Origin: Desulfuromonadaceae bacterium GWC2_58_13 | Lineage (GTDB): Bacteria; Desulfobacterota; Desulfuromonadia; Desulfuromonadales; Trichloromonadaceae | Assembly (NCBI GenBank): GCA_001825565.1 | Contig: MHXM01000117.1 | Location: 1 to 19,672 of the forward strand | Direction: 5' to 3' | Length of the DNA stretch: 19,672 nucleotides | In this document: one piece after another, positions 1 to 6,865 of the stretch | Position numbering within the stretch: the first letter of the stretch is position 1 | Layout of the letters: the number at the start of each line of letters is the position of its first letter | Program-made: the position numbers and the translations under genes | Notes under the pieces: generated by a model | What the model saw: the letters and a program-made list of their open reading frames with translations, nothing else | What the model was told of the DNA's origin: nothing | Database searches by the model: none

Positions 1-1395
1 GAACCGCACCGGGCGGCGCTGGAACTGCTGCGGAACAACTATCCGCAAACAGCCGGGGTCTTTTTGGCCCAGCCGCGACTGCAGCTGTTGGCGGTCGAAC
101 CGAGAACCTGGCTGGCCGCCGACAGGCAGCGCTACGACCTGGTGATACTGCCGACGATCGGCGCCTTCGGCGGCACCGCCGGAGTCTTTGCCCTGCATGA
201 ACAACACAGTCTGACCCGCGAAGCCTTCACCGAAATGTGGCGGCATCTCGCCCCCAACGGCATGCTCTGCCTATCGGTCTGGATGGATTACCCGCCACGC
301 TCCTCCCTGCGGCTGGCGGCGACCCTGGCCGAACTCCTCGATGCAGAGGGCATCGACGTCCCAGCCGCGCACCTGTCGGCGGTGCGCGGCTGGGGCACGG
401 TCAGCTTCTGCCTGAAACGCTCGCCATTGACCGCCGAAGAAATCGGCCGCATCCGCCTCTTCTGCACCGAACGGGGATTCGATCCCTTACTTCTCCCGGA
501 CCTGCATCCCGGGGAACGGGACAGGTTCAACCAGTTGCAGGATCAAACATTTTTCCGGCTGCTTGACCAAATTTTCACCGGCGACCGCAGGCAGGTCTAC
601 GAGAGCTACCTGTTCAATCTGCGCCCGGCCACCGACGACCGCCCCTTCTTTTCCCAATTTCTGCGCTGGCAAACCCTCCCGCATCTTTCCGAACTGTTCG
701 GCCAACGGGTGTTGCCGGCCATGGAACTCGGAACCCTGGTGGTTATTGTGACCTTCGTGCTGATGAGCGCGGCGGCCATCGTCCTGATTCTTCTGCCGCT
801 CTTGCGCCTTGGTTGGCGCGGCGGCCACCGTGGGTCGGTGATCGGCCATTTCGGCTGCCTCGGCCTCGGTTACATGCTGGTTGAAATCGCGCTGATTCAC
901 CGCTTCGTCCTCTATCTCGGCCACCCCGTCCATGCCGCGGCAACCGTCATCTGCGCCCTGCTGGTCGGTTCCGGAATCGGCAGCGCCTGTTCGACACGGC
1001 TACCGCCCTCTCTCGCCCCACCGCAACGGGCCACGGCAACCGTCGCCCTGCTCCTGGTCCTGTACGCCTTGCTGCTGGCGCCGATGCTGCACCAAGCTAT
1101 CCCCCTGACTTCGGTTTGGCGTCTGCCCCTGGCGCTGGTCCTGTTGATGCCCGTCGGGTTCGTCATGGGCCTCCCCTTTCCCCTCGGGCTGCGGCTGCTG
1201 AATCGGCAACAGCCGGAAGCTGTCCCCTGGGCCTGGGGAATCAATGGCTGCCTGTCGGTCCTGGGCACCTCGCTGGCCACCATCATCGCCATACAAGCTG
1301 GATTCAATGCGATCATGATCGCCGCAGCCGTCATTTACGGCTGCGCCACTCTCGCCGGAGCCCGACTTTTTCCCATGACACTGCCAAAACACTGA
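1..1395 (+). CDS. Spermidine synthase-like methyltransferase with C-terminal membrane helices, 5' end outside window
   Basis: The frame is open from base 1, so the gene starts upstream; a TTG at 64 lies inside the domain and is not the start. The first ~200 residues look like the later half of a spermidine-synthase-type Rossmann domain: an NYPQTAGVF segment, then a loop before RYDLVILP, then HLAPNGMLCLSVW, a typical late strand. From about 720 the protein turns strongly hydrophobic, with roughly six membrane segments and the conserved-looking WAWGINGCLSVLG stretch (around 1230-1265). This matches the known family of bacterial spermidine-synthase-like membrane proteins, which usually also have N-terminal helices, missing here. 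Their substrate is mostly unknown, so polyamine synthesis should not be assumed. No clear terminator follows; the next gene has its own promoter. Confidence 0.75.
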   Translation, partial: EPHRAALELLRNNYPQTAGVFLAQPRLQLLAVEPRTWLAADRQRYDLVILPTIGAFGGTAGVFALHEQHSLTREAFTEMWRHLAPNGMLCLSVWMDYPPRSSLRLAATLAELLDAEGIDVPAAHLSAVRGWGTVSFCLKRSPLTAEEIGRIRLFCTERGFDPLLLPDLHPGERDRFNQLQDQTFFRLLDQIFTGDRRQVYESYLFNLRPATDDRPFFSQFLRWQTLPHLSELFGQRVLPAMELGTLVVIVTFVLMSAAAIVLILLPLLRLGWRGGHRGSVIGHFGCLGLGYMLVEIALIHRFVLYLGHPVHAAATVICALLVGSGIGSACSTRLPPSLAPPQRATATVALLLVLYALLLAPMLHQAIPLTSVWRLPLALVLLMPVGFVMGLPFPLGLRLLNRQQPEAVPWAWGINGCLSVLGTSLATIIAIQAGFNAIMIAAAVIYGCATLAGARLFPMTLPKH

Positions 1396-1501
1396 AGGTC
1401 CTGTCAAAATTTCAGAATCATTCCCCGGTCTGATCGGCCTGCCCTCCGGCGTCTCCCCCCAGAAATGCTCCGCCATGCGATCGAAAAGACATTTCCATTT
1501 T

Positions 1502-1517
1502 TGGAACAGTGTTTGCA
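1502..1517 (+). promoter_or_regulatory. Predicted sigma-54 (RpoN) promoter
   Basis: TGGAAC, five bases, then TTGCA. The invariant GG (1503-1504) and GC (1515-1516) have the exact -24/-12 spacing; the only deviation from TGGYAC-N5-TTGCW is A for Y. The predicted transcription start is near 1528, upstream of the small ORF at 1579 and the diguanylate cyclase at 1695. A sigma-54 promoter needs an activator ATPase; no enhancer site was recognised upstream. Confidence 0.7.
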
Positions 1518-1578
1518 AACTACATTAAAGTCTTACAAAAAATCCAAGGCAACGCAGCACAACCCAAGGAGAGCCTCC

Positions 1579-1689
1579 ATGGAAATCATCCTGACTGTCA
1601 TCACCTTCCTTTCCGTCGCGACCCTTCTGTCGCCCCGCCTGAATCCGATGGAACCCGCCAGGGTTTCCTCCCGTCCCCGAAAGCAGTAA
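1579..1689 (+). CDS. Small membrane-type ORF (36 aa), possible leader peptide of the diguanylate cyclase
   Basis: ATG at 1579 is preceded by a good Shine-Dalgarno (AAGGAG at 1565-1570, 8-base spacing), about 50 bases after the predicted sigma-54 start. The product begins with MEIILTVITFLSVATLLS, long enough for one membrane span, and ends in a basic tail (SSRPRKQ). Its stop is five bases before the ATG of the diguanylate cyclase, which has no strong ribosome site of its own, so translational coupling is plausible. I do not recognise a family. It could be a genuine small membrane protein, a leader peptide, or only a coupling device. Confidence 0.45.
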   Translation: MEIILTVITFLSVATLLSPRLNPMEPARVSSRPRKQ

Positions 1690-1694
1690 CCGCC

Positions 1695-2792
1695 ATGCAG
1701 ACCTCAGCGGAAGCCGGATCCGTGACGACCAACAGCGACCACTATCTGCAATGCATCGAACTCCTCAGAGCCGAAAACGATCGCCTCCGCGAGACCTGCC
1801 AGGATCTGGAAAACATGCAGAGAGTTCTTGAACAGGCGGTCGGCGTAAACAACAGCAACCTGCTGCATGCGGAAATGTCGAGCATGGAACTGGAACAGGT
1901 ATTTCAGGCCTGTACCGATGCCATGTGGGTCGTCCGTGAAGATGCCGTCGTCGTGAGAGTTAACGCGGCCATGTTGAAACTGCTGGGGAAAACCCAGGAG
2001 GAGGTGGTCGGCAAATTGTGTTCAACGTTGATTGACTATCGGAAGTGCGATGCCCCGGCCTGCCCCCTGATCCAGGGCAAGGGGCTCGAATGCTGTCAGG
2101 AGATCGACATCCAGTTCTCGGAAGAATCGGGCGAAACCAGGCACTTTATCCTCTCTACCGCGCCGCTGGTGACATTGGACGGTTCGCCGGGAATCGTCGG
2201 ACAGTTCAAGAACATCACCAGCCGCAAAAAGGCCGAGGAAGAACTGGCCCGGGCCAACGCCGCCCTCGAACGAATAGCCAGGGTTGACGGCCTGACCCAG
2301 GTGGCCAATCGTCGTTGCTTCGACGAAACCCTGCAGCGCGAATGGCGGCGCATGAGCCGCGAACGGAAACCGTTTTCGCTACTTTTGTGCGACATCGATT
2401 TTTTCAAAAAATACAACGACACTTACGGACATCAGGAAGGGGATGAGTGCCTGCGGCAGGTCGCCCGGGCACTGGAGAAATCGGCCCTGCGGCCGGCCGA
2501 CCTGGTGGCTCGCTACGGTGGTGAGGAATTCGTTCTGCTGCTGCCGGACGCCGAAATCTCCGGAGCCATGCTGGTCGCCGACCGGATCCTCAAATCGGTG
2601 GGTGCGCTGCAAATCGAACACCGCGCCTCCACCGTCAGTCCCCATGTGTCGATCAGCGTGGGCGCCGCCTGCATCATGCCGGGCCAGGCGGCCACCCCCG
2701 AAGACCTCGTGGTTCGCGCCGACCAGGCCCTTTATCAATCCAAAGACCAGGGCCGCAACCGCGCCACGGCCAGCCCGTTCCGGGAAGTGTAA
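1695..2792 (+). CDS. PAS-GGDEF diguanylate cyclase
   Basis: Predicted to make c-di-GMP from two GTP. From the ATG at 1695 it is 365 aa: a short coiled coil (about 18-50), a PAS domain (about 64-178) and a GGDEF domain (about 195-360). The active site RYGGEEF is intact (GGEEF 275-279), as are the metal aspartates in CDIDFF (D233, D235). An RPAD motif (266-269) lies exactly five residues before GGEEF, the position of the product-inhibition I-site. The PAS domain has a cysteine pair and a CC (C118, C123, C133, C134), as in CxxxxCPL-type PAS domains. The frame continues up to an ATG at 1509, but that codon lies inside the sigma-54 promoter, so 1695 is the better start. No membrane segment: cytoplasmic. 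It ends four bases from the convergent kamA-like gene. Confidence 0.88.
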   Translation: MQTSAEAGSVTTNSDHYLQCIELLRAENDRLRETCQDLENMQRVLEQAVGVNNSNLLHAEMSSMELEQVFQACTDAMWVVREDAVVVRVNAAMLKLLGKTQEEVVGKLCSTLIDYRKCDAPACPLIQGKGLECCQEIDIQFSEESGETRHFILSTAPLVTLDGSPGIVGQFKNITSRKKAEEELARANAALERIARVDGLTQVANRRCFDETLQREWRRMSRERKPFSLLLCDIDFFKKYNDTYGHQEGDECLRQVARALEKSALRPADLVARYGGEEFVLLLPDAEISGAMLVADRILKSVGALQIEHRASTVSPHVSISVGAACIMPGQAATPEDLVVRADQALYQSKDQGRNRATASPFREV

Positions 2793-2796
2793 AACC

Positions 2797-3843
2797 TCAA
2801 TATTCCTGGACTTCGGCAAATCGCACCTGCTCGCCCCCCGGGGTCCGCGCCACCACCTCGCTCCCCAGCGTTTCCACGTATTCCGGCCCGACCGGAACCT
2901 TGCCCTTGCCCCCCGGCAGGTCGATCACGTAATGAGGGATCGCCAGCCCGGAAACCGTTCCCCGTAACGCCTCAAGAATATCGATCCCGATTTTGACGGG
3001 GGTGCGGAAATGGCCGGCGCCGCGGGTCAAATCCATGTGGTGCAGATAATAGGGACGCACCCGGATTTTCAGCAATCCCCGCAGCAGTTCGGCCATGATT
3101 TCGGGATCGTCGTTGACCCCCCTGAGGAGGACCGTCTGGTTGCCCAGAGGGATGCCCGCGTCAGCCAGCCGGGCGCAGGCCCGGGCCGCTTCGGGAGTTA
3201 ACTCGCGGGGGTGATTGAAATGGGTATTGAGGTAGAGAGGGTGCGCCCGCCGCAGCAGGGCGCAGAGATTTTCGGTAATCCGCTCGGGGAGCGTCACCGG
3301 CACCCGGGTGCCGATGCGAACCAGTTCCAGGTGGGGGATGCGTCCCAGCCGTTCAAGGATATCCTGCAGCAAGGCGTCGGGAATCAGCAGGGGATCGCCG
3401 CCGGAGAGGAGAACGTCGCGGATCTGCGGATTACGGGCAATATAATCGATGCCGGCGCGGACGTCGCCCATGGTCGTGCGCATGGCGGCGCAGCCGACCT
3501 TGCGCTTGCGGGTGCAGAACCGGCAATAGGTGGCGCAAGTACCGGAGACCAGAAACAAAGCGCGGTCGGGGTAACGATGCACCACCGAAGGGACCGGCGA
3601 CAGACGCTCCTCGGCCAGGGGATCTTCCGGCTGTTCCACATCGGCCAGCTCACGGAGGTCCGGCACGCACTGCCGCCAGATCGGGTCGCCCGGCTCCCGG
3701 ATCAGGCCGAGGTAATGGGGGGTGATCCGCATCGGGTAGCGCTCGACCACGGCTTTCAGTGCGGCAATGTCGACAGGGAAATGCTCGGCCAGGTGTTCCG
3801 GCGTGGTGATACTTGCCTGCAGGCTTTTCTGCCAGTCTTCCAT
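2797..3843 (-). CDS. KamA-family radical SAM enzyme, lysine 2,3-aminomutase-like
   Basis: 348 aa. The radical SAM cluster motif is CATYCRFC (C103, C107, C110), followed by LLSGGDPL, the usual second motif. The C-terminal part has HMDL (D271), VIDLPGGKGK (D308, K315) and HFRTPV. By comparison with clostridial lysine 2,3-aminomutase these correspond to the two aspartates that hold the lysine side-chain amine and the lysine that binds PLP. EpmB of gamma-proteobacteria lacks the HFRTPV and PGGxGK segments, so conversion of free L-lysine to beta-lysine is the better guess than EF-P modification. No ablB acetyltransferase lies next to it, so an osmolyte pathway is not shown. It is last in a leftward run, 104 bases after the other radical SAM gene. 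The ATG at 3843 has only a weak, distant AAGAGAG ribosome site. Confidence 0.82.
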   Translation of the reverse strand: MEDWQKSLQASITTPEHLAEHFPVDIAALKAVVERYPMRITPHYLGLIREPGDPIWRQCVPDLRELADVEQPEDPLAEERLSPVPSVVHRYPDRALFLVSGTCATYCRFCTRKRKVGCAAMRTTMGDVRAGIDYIARNPQIRDVLLSGGDPLLIPDALLQDILERLGRIPHLELVRIGTRVPVTLPERITENLCALLRRAHPLYLNTHFNHPRELTPEAARACARLADAGIPLGNQTVLLRGVNDDPEIMAELLRGLLKIRVRPYYLHHMDLTRGAGHFRTPVKIGIDILEALRGTVSGLAIPHYVIDLPGGKGKVPVGPEYVETLGSEVVARTPGGEQVRFAEVQEY

Positions 3844-3947
3844 GGGAAAATGCTCTCTTAACGGTTGCTGCCTGGAGGTATCTGCGCTACCGAAAAATTT
3901 ACAGGATTAATCGTCGAATCCGCCGCCAAACCATACCACAAACGCCC

Positions 3948-5543
3948 TCAGCGGGAAAAGAGAAAGGCATGGTTGGAGGTGAAGTACGGCGGGACGCGGT
4001 TGACGATCTCGCGAATCACCGGCGACCCGAGCAGGCGCTGCTGCAAAAACCGGCGAGCCTCCCCCCGCCCCCACCCGGAAGCGGGAACAAAAGAACGATA
4101 CAACCCCAAGGGAGCCTCCTCGCTGAGCGGAGCCGACGCGTCGATGCCGGTCGCTGACGGATCATCCAGCAGTCGAGACTCGCGCGGCAGGTTCATGATC
4201 GCCAAGTTGAGGTAGTTGATCGCCCCGGCATGCCGTTCCAGAAACCGCAGGGTCAGCTCGGCATCCTCCCGGGTTTCACCGGGGGTGCCGAGCATGATGT
4301 AAACGTAGGTCGCGATGCCGGCCCGACGCAGATTGTCCAGCATCCGCGCTACCTCTTCCAACCGGGTTCCTTTCCGCAACCGGTCAAGCACCCGTTGGGA
4401 ACCGCTTTCCAGGCCAAGCTGCAATACCCGGCAGCCGCTGGCAGCCAGGCCTGAAACAAATCCGGGATCGAGCAGATCCTGCTCGAACCGGATGAAGCCG
4501 TGCCAGCCGATTCCCGCCAGTTCCTCCCGCCGGATAACCATTTCACGCAACACAGGGATCGGCACCGCGTTGTCGGTCAGGTGGAAATGTCGCACCCCAT
4601 AACGGGCCGCCAAAGTCGTCAGCAGGTCGACGAAGGCACCGGGCTCACTACCGGCATAGGGGTGGGTCGGCGAAGCGGCTTCGGGGCAGAACAGGCAGCG
4701 GCGCCAGTAGCACCCCCGTGAGGCGCTGACCGGCAGGATCGGTTTCGGCGACAGGTAAGCCGTCGGTGAGGCAAAGCTGAAATCGGGCTCGAAGGCAACG
4801 ACGGCAGGATCTTCGAGAAAATAGTCCGTTGGCCCAATCCCTTTCGCCAACGCTTCCAGCGAGGCCTCGCCGGGACCGAACACCAGGTGGGAAAAAGTCG
4901 AAAAACGCAGGGATTGCTCCTTGAGCGCCGAGCGCCATGAACTGAGCATGCCGCCTCCGCCGACCAGGGTAAGCCCGGGACAATGGCGACGCAGCAGACC
5001 GGCCAGGGCAAAAGCCGGAATCACCTGATGTCGGTAATTCACCGAAATTCCGACCATCTTCGGCGCCCGCTGGAGCACCTGGGGCAACAACTGCTGGCGA
5101 AAATAGTCGTCGAACAAGGTTACGGCTTCGCCCCGGAGCACTCGTTCGAGATCGGTCGGAACGAATTCCGACAGCCCGTCGTGGGTATAATCGCCGAGGG
5201 TCAGGCGTTCTTCTCCCTCGGGTGGGGTGTAGGCTCCGAGAGCGTGGTTCAGATGGTGGACGGCGGTCTGATACCGGGAAAAACTTCGGCACGCGGCGGG
5301 AGTACGGAGAAACCGCAGGGATCGGGCCGTGTGGTTGAGCGCCCGCCGCAGGGCCGTTGACGGCGTCGGGCCGGCGGCCCGACGCAGGCGCTCCTCATCC
5401 AGCAGATACAAACAGGCATCAAGGTTGGCGTCGATGGCATCGGTCTGCAAACCGCGGGAACGCAAGAAGCCAAGGAGCACGGCCAGACCCAGTGGAGGTT
5501 CGCCCGCCTTGGTCGCGGGCGGGTTCAACAGTAGAATGTCCAT
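3948..5543 (-). CDS. B12-binding-type radical SAM protein with CX4CX2C cluster motif
   Basis: 531 aa. The N-terminus (MDILLLNPPA, then a flavodoxin-like region with LTLVGGGGMLSS and GPGEASLEAL near 192-232) looks like a cobalamin-binding domain without the DxHxxG histidine, as in many B12-type radical SAM proteins. The cluster motif is SRGCYWRRCLFCPE: cysteines 278, 283 and 286, i.e. CX4CX2C rather than CX3CX2C. I read it directly from the complementary strand around 4680-4720. Downstream are LQLGLESGSQRVLDRLRKG and YVYIMLGTPGET, typical of the radical SAM TIM barrel. The substrate is unknown; methylation or ring rearrangement of a small molecule or peptide would both fit. Its ATG lies three bases after the MauE stop with no purine-rich site, so it is probably translated by coupling. 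Confidence 0.8.
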   Translation of the reverse strand: MDILLLNPPATKAGEPPLGLAVLLGFLRSRGLQTDAIDANLDACLYLLDEERLRRAAGPTPSTALRRALNHTARSLRFLRTPAACRSFSRYQTAVHHLNHALGAYTPPEGEERLTLGDYTHDGLSEFVPTDLERVLRGEAVTLFDDYFRQQLLPQVLQRAPKMVGISVNYRHQVIPAFALAGLLRRHCPGLTLVGGGGMLSSWRSALKEQSLRFSTFSHLVFGPGEASLEALAKGIGPTDYFLEDPAVVAFEPDFSFASPTAYLSPKPILPVSASRGCYWRRCLFCPEAASPTHPYAGSEPGAFVDLLTTLAARYGVRHFHLTDNAVPIPVLREMVIRREELAGIGWHGFIRFEQDLLDPGFVSGLAASGCRVLQLGLESGSQRVLDRLRKGTRLEEVARMLDNLRRAGIATYVYIMLGTPGETREDAELTLRFLERHAGAINYLNLAIMNLPRESRLLDDPSATGIDASAPLSEEAPLGLYRSFVPASGWGRGEARRFLQQRLLGSPVIREIVNRVPPYFTSNHAFLFSR

Positions 5544-5546
5544 CGA

Positions 5547-5972
5547 TCAGGAGAGCATGCGGCTGCGCAAGCGCAGGGTCAACAGGGCCAGCAGCAGAAT
5601 GCCGACATCGCGCAGCAGGGCCATGACGGCGCTGGTATGTCCCTGCCCGGGATTGAAACAGCCACAGTCGATCTCCATCCCCCGGGCCACCACCGAAGCC
5701 AGGGCCAGCATGAAGACGAAGGTCAGGATAGCCAGCAGCAGCGCCGCCGGCCTCACCTTGCGGTTGAACACGAGCAGCAGGCCGGCCACCGCTTCCACAT
5801 AGGGGAGAGTGGCCGCCACCAGGTAGTTCCAGGCGTAGGGGAGCAGCTGATAATTCGCCACGTCGCGAGCAAAGACCACCACGTTATCGGCTTTGACTCC
5901 GCCGGCGTAGAGAAACATTCCACCCAGCGCCAAGCGGCAGATGTGATAGAGATAAAATCCCGAGCGGCTCAT
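5547..5972 (-). CDS. MauE/DoxX-family redox-associated membrane protein
   Basis: 141 aa with four predicted membrane helices (about 8-25, 48-68, 74-97 and 113-133). The loop before the last helix carries GMEIDCGCF (C103 and C105), the cysteine motif typical of MauE-like members, which are thought to move reducing power or help form disulfides in the periplasm. Its ATG overlaps the rhodanese stop by four bases (ATGA), and the next gene follows after three bases, so the three are co-translated. The rhodanese neighbour supports a thiol or sulfur role. The redox partner is not identifiable from sequence. Methylamine use is unlikely, since no mau structural genes are present. Confidence 0.82.
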   Translation of the reverse strand: MSRSGFYLYHICRLALGGMFLYAGGVKADNVVVFARDVANYQLLPYAWNYLVAATLPYVEAVAGLLLVFNRKVRPAALLLAILTFVFMLALASVVARGMEIDCGCFNPGQGHTSAVMALLRDVGILLLALLTLRLRSRMLS

Positions 5973-6502
5973 GGCGCCCCCTTTTCAACCGGCAGCCCGG
6001 CGTCCCGCCACTCGGGGAACCCGCCTTCGTAAACGCGAACATCTTCATAGCCTTCTTCGATCAGACGCATCCCGAGATCGAAGGAGTCGGGACAACCGAA
6101 TCCGCTGCAATAAATAATCAGGGTTGCTTCCCTGGCGACATTGCGCTTGAACGCCTTGAGCAGGTCGTCCACTTCGCCCAGAGGCAGGGAAATCGCTTTC
6201 GGCAAATGCCCTTCGGCGTATATTTCATCGGCCCGGGCATCAATCACAACCGCTCCGACCCGCAGTAATTCACGGACTTCATCGAGGATCGCCGGAATGG
6301 GAAACGATGCCGGTGCGGCCGCCTGTGGGGCCGGCTCCACCGAATCGGCCACGACCGTAGCCGGTCGGGAGGTCGTGGTTAAGCGACCGGAAAAAGCGTC
6401 CAGCACCAATTGGGTATTAAACGAGAGTCCCAACACCACCCCGAGACAGAATATGATCCCAGCCTCGAGAAGAATTCGGCGAGTTGAAGCTGTCATGTCC
6501 AT
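5969..6502 (-). CDS. Membrane-anchored rhodanese-domain protein
   Basis: 177 aa from the ATG at 6502, one base after the slyX stop; a second ATG at 6496 is also possible. The longer upstream frame overlaps slyX and is not likely coding. One N-terminal helix (about 10-30) anchors it, a Pro/Ala-rich linker follows, and a single rhodanese domain fills about 68-172: VVIDARADEIYAEGHLPKAI, then the active loop IIYCSGFGC (C132), then VRVYEGGFPEWRDAGLP. The catalytic cysteine is present; the loop reads CSGFGCPDS rather than the common CxxGxRS, with a second cysteine (C137). The domain probably faces the periplasm. Sulfur transfer or sulfide/polysulfide handling with the MauE protein is a reasonable inference. 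Confidence 0.83.
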   Translation of the reverse strand: MDMTASTRRILLEAGIIFCLGVVLGLSFNTQLVLDAFSGRLTTTSRPATVVADSVEPAPQAAAPASFPIPAILDEVRELLRVGAVVIDARADEIYAEGHLPKAISLPLGEVDDLLKAFKRNVAREATLIIYCSGFGCPDSFDLGMRLIEEGYEDVRVYEGGFPEWRDAGLPVEKGAP

Positions 6503-6503
6503 C

Positions 6504-6695
6504 TCATTCGTCGGGGGATTCGGGAAGGCCGGGGGCCAGGGATTGAAGCATTTCGCGGTAGCGGTTGACTTCCCTTTCCAACCAGGCGATGCGTTGGCTG
6601 CAGTCGGTGACCACGGCATTCAGTTCGTCGATCACCTGCTCCTGGTGGGTATAGCGAATTTCCAATTCATCGATGCGCTGGTTCAAATCATCCAT
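6504..6695 (-). CDS. slyX: SlyX-family small coiled-coil protein
   Basis: 63 aa, the normal length for SlyX. It is almost wholly helical: a heptad-rich stretch from IDELEIRYTHQEQVIDELN through WLEREVNRYREMLQ, ending in a PESPDE tail. The ATG at 6695 has a strong AAGGAG site seven bases upstream. The molecular role of SlyX is not established in any organism I know. It is the first gene of the leftward operon and lies one base from the rhodanese start. Confidence 0.8.
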   Translation of the reverse strand: MDDLNQRIDELEIRYTHQEQVIDELNAVVTDCSQRIAWLEREVNRYREMLQSLAPGLPESPDE

Positions 6696-6738
6696 CCGTC
6701 AACTCCTTAGTATCGGTACATGCTAGCAGAACTCACCG

Positions 6739-6759
6739 GCAGCTGCAATCATCAGCTGC
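6739..6759. repeat. Inverted repeat, candidate operator
   Basis: GCAGCTG at 6739-6745 and CAGCTGC at 6753-6759 are exact reverse complements separated by CAATCAT. The same bases also read as direct repeats of CAGCTGCA (6740-6747 and 6753-6760) spaced 13 bases apart. It lies in the shared promoter region and could be a protein-binding site or an RNA hairpin on either strand. Confidence 0.4.
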
Positions 6760-6772
6760 AGCCGACCGCCAA

Positions 6773-6788
6773 CGGCTCCGGGATTGCA
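6773..6788 (+). promoter_or_regulatory. Weaker sigma-54-like promoter before the oxidase operon
   Basis: CGGCTC, five bases, then TTGCA. GG (6774-6775) and GC (6786-6787) have the correct -24/-12 spacing, and the -12 box is perfect, but two of six -24 positions deviate from TGGYAC. The predicted start is near 6799. In GC-rich DNA a match of this quality can arise by chance. Confidence 0.33.
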
Positions 6789-6865
6789 TTAGGAAGGAGA
6801 AATGGTATCATTTCAATCAGTTTCATTCAATTACGGATCGCCTGCTTGCTCATCCGGAGCCAACC

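Larger units (their letters stand above)
6696..6865. promoter_or_regulatory. Divergent intergenic region between slyX and the oxidase operon
   Basis: 170 bases that must hold promoters for both directions. It contains the slyX ribosome site (6703-6708 on the minus strand), an inverted repeat (6739-6759), a sigma-54-like element (6773-6788) and a purine-rich AGGAAGGAGA at 6791-6800 just before an ATG at 6802. That ATG opens a frame which runs into the SCO gene out of phase and has no recognisable product. No convincing sigma-70 pair was found. Confidence 0.5.

Noticed and set aside
1509..1694. N-terminal extension of the diguanylate cyclase to ATG 1509
   Set aside because: The codon overlaps the sigma-54 -24/-12 region, the peptide has no domain, and it overlaps the small ORF with a better ribosome site.
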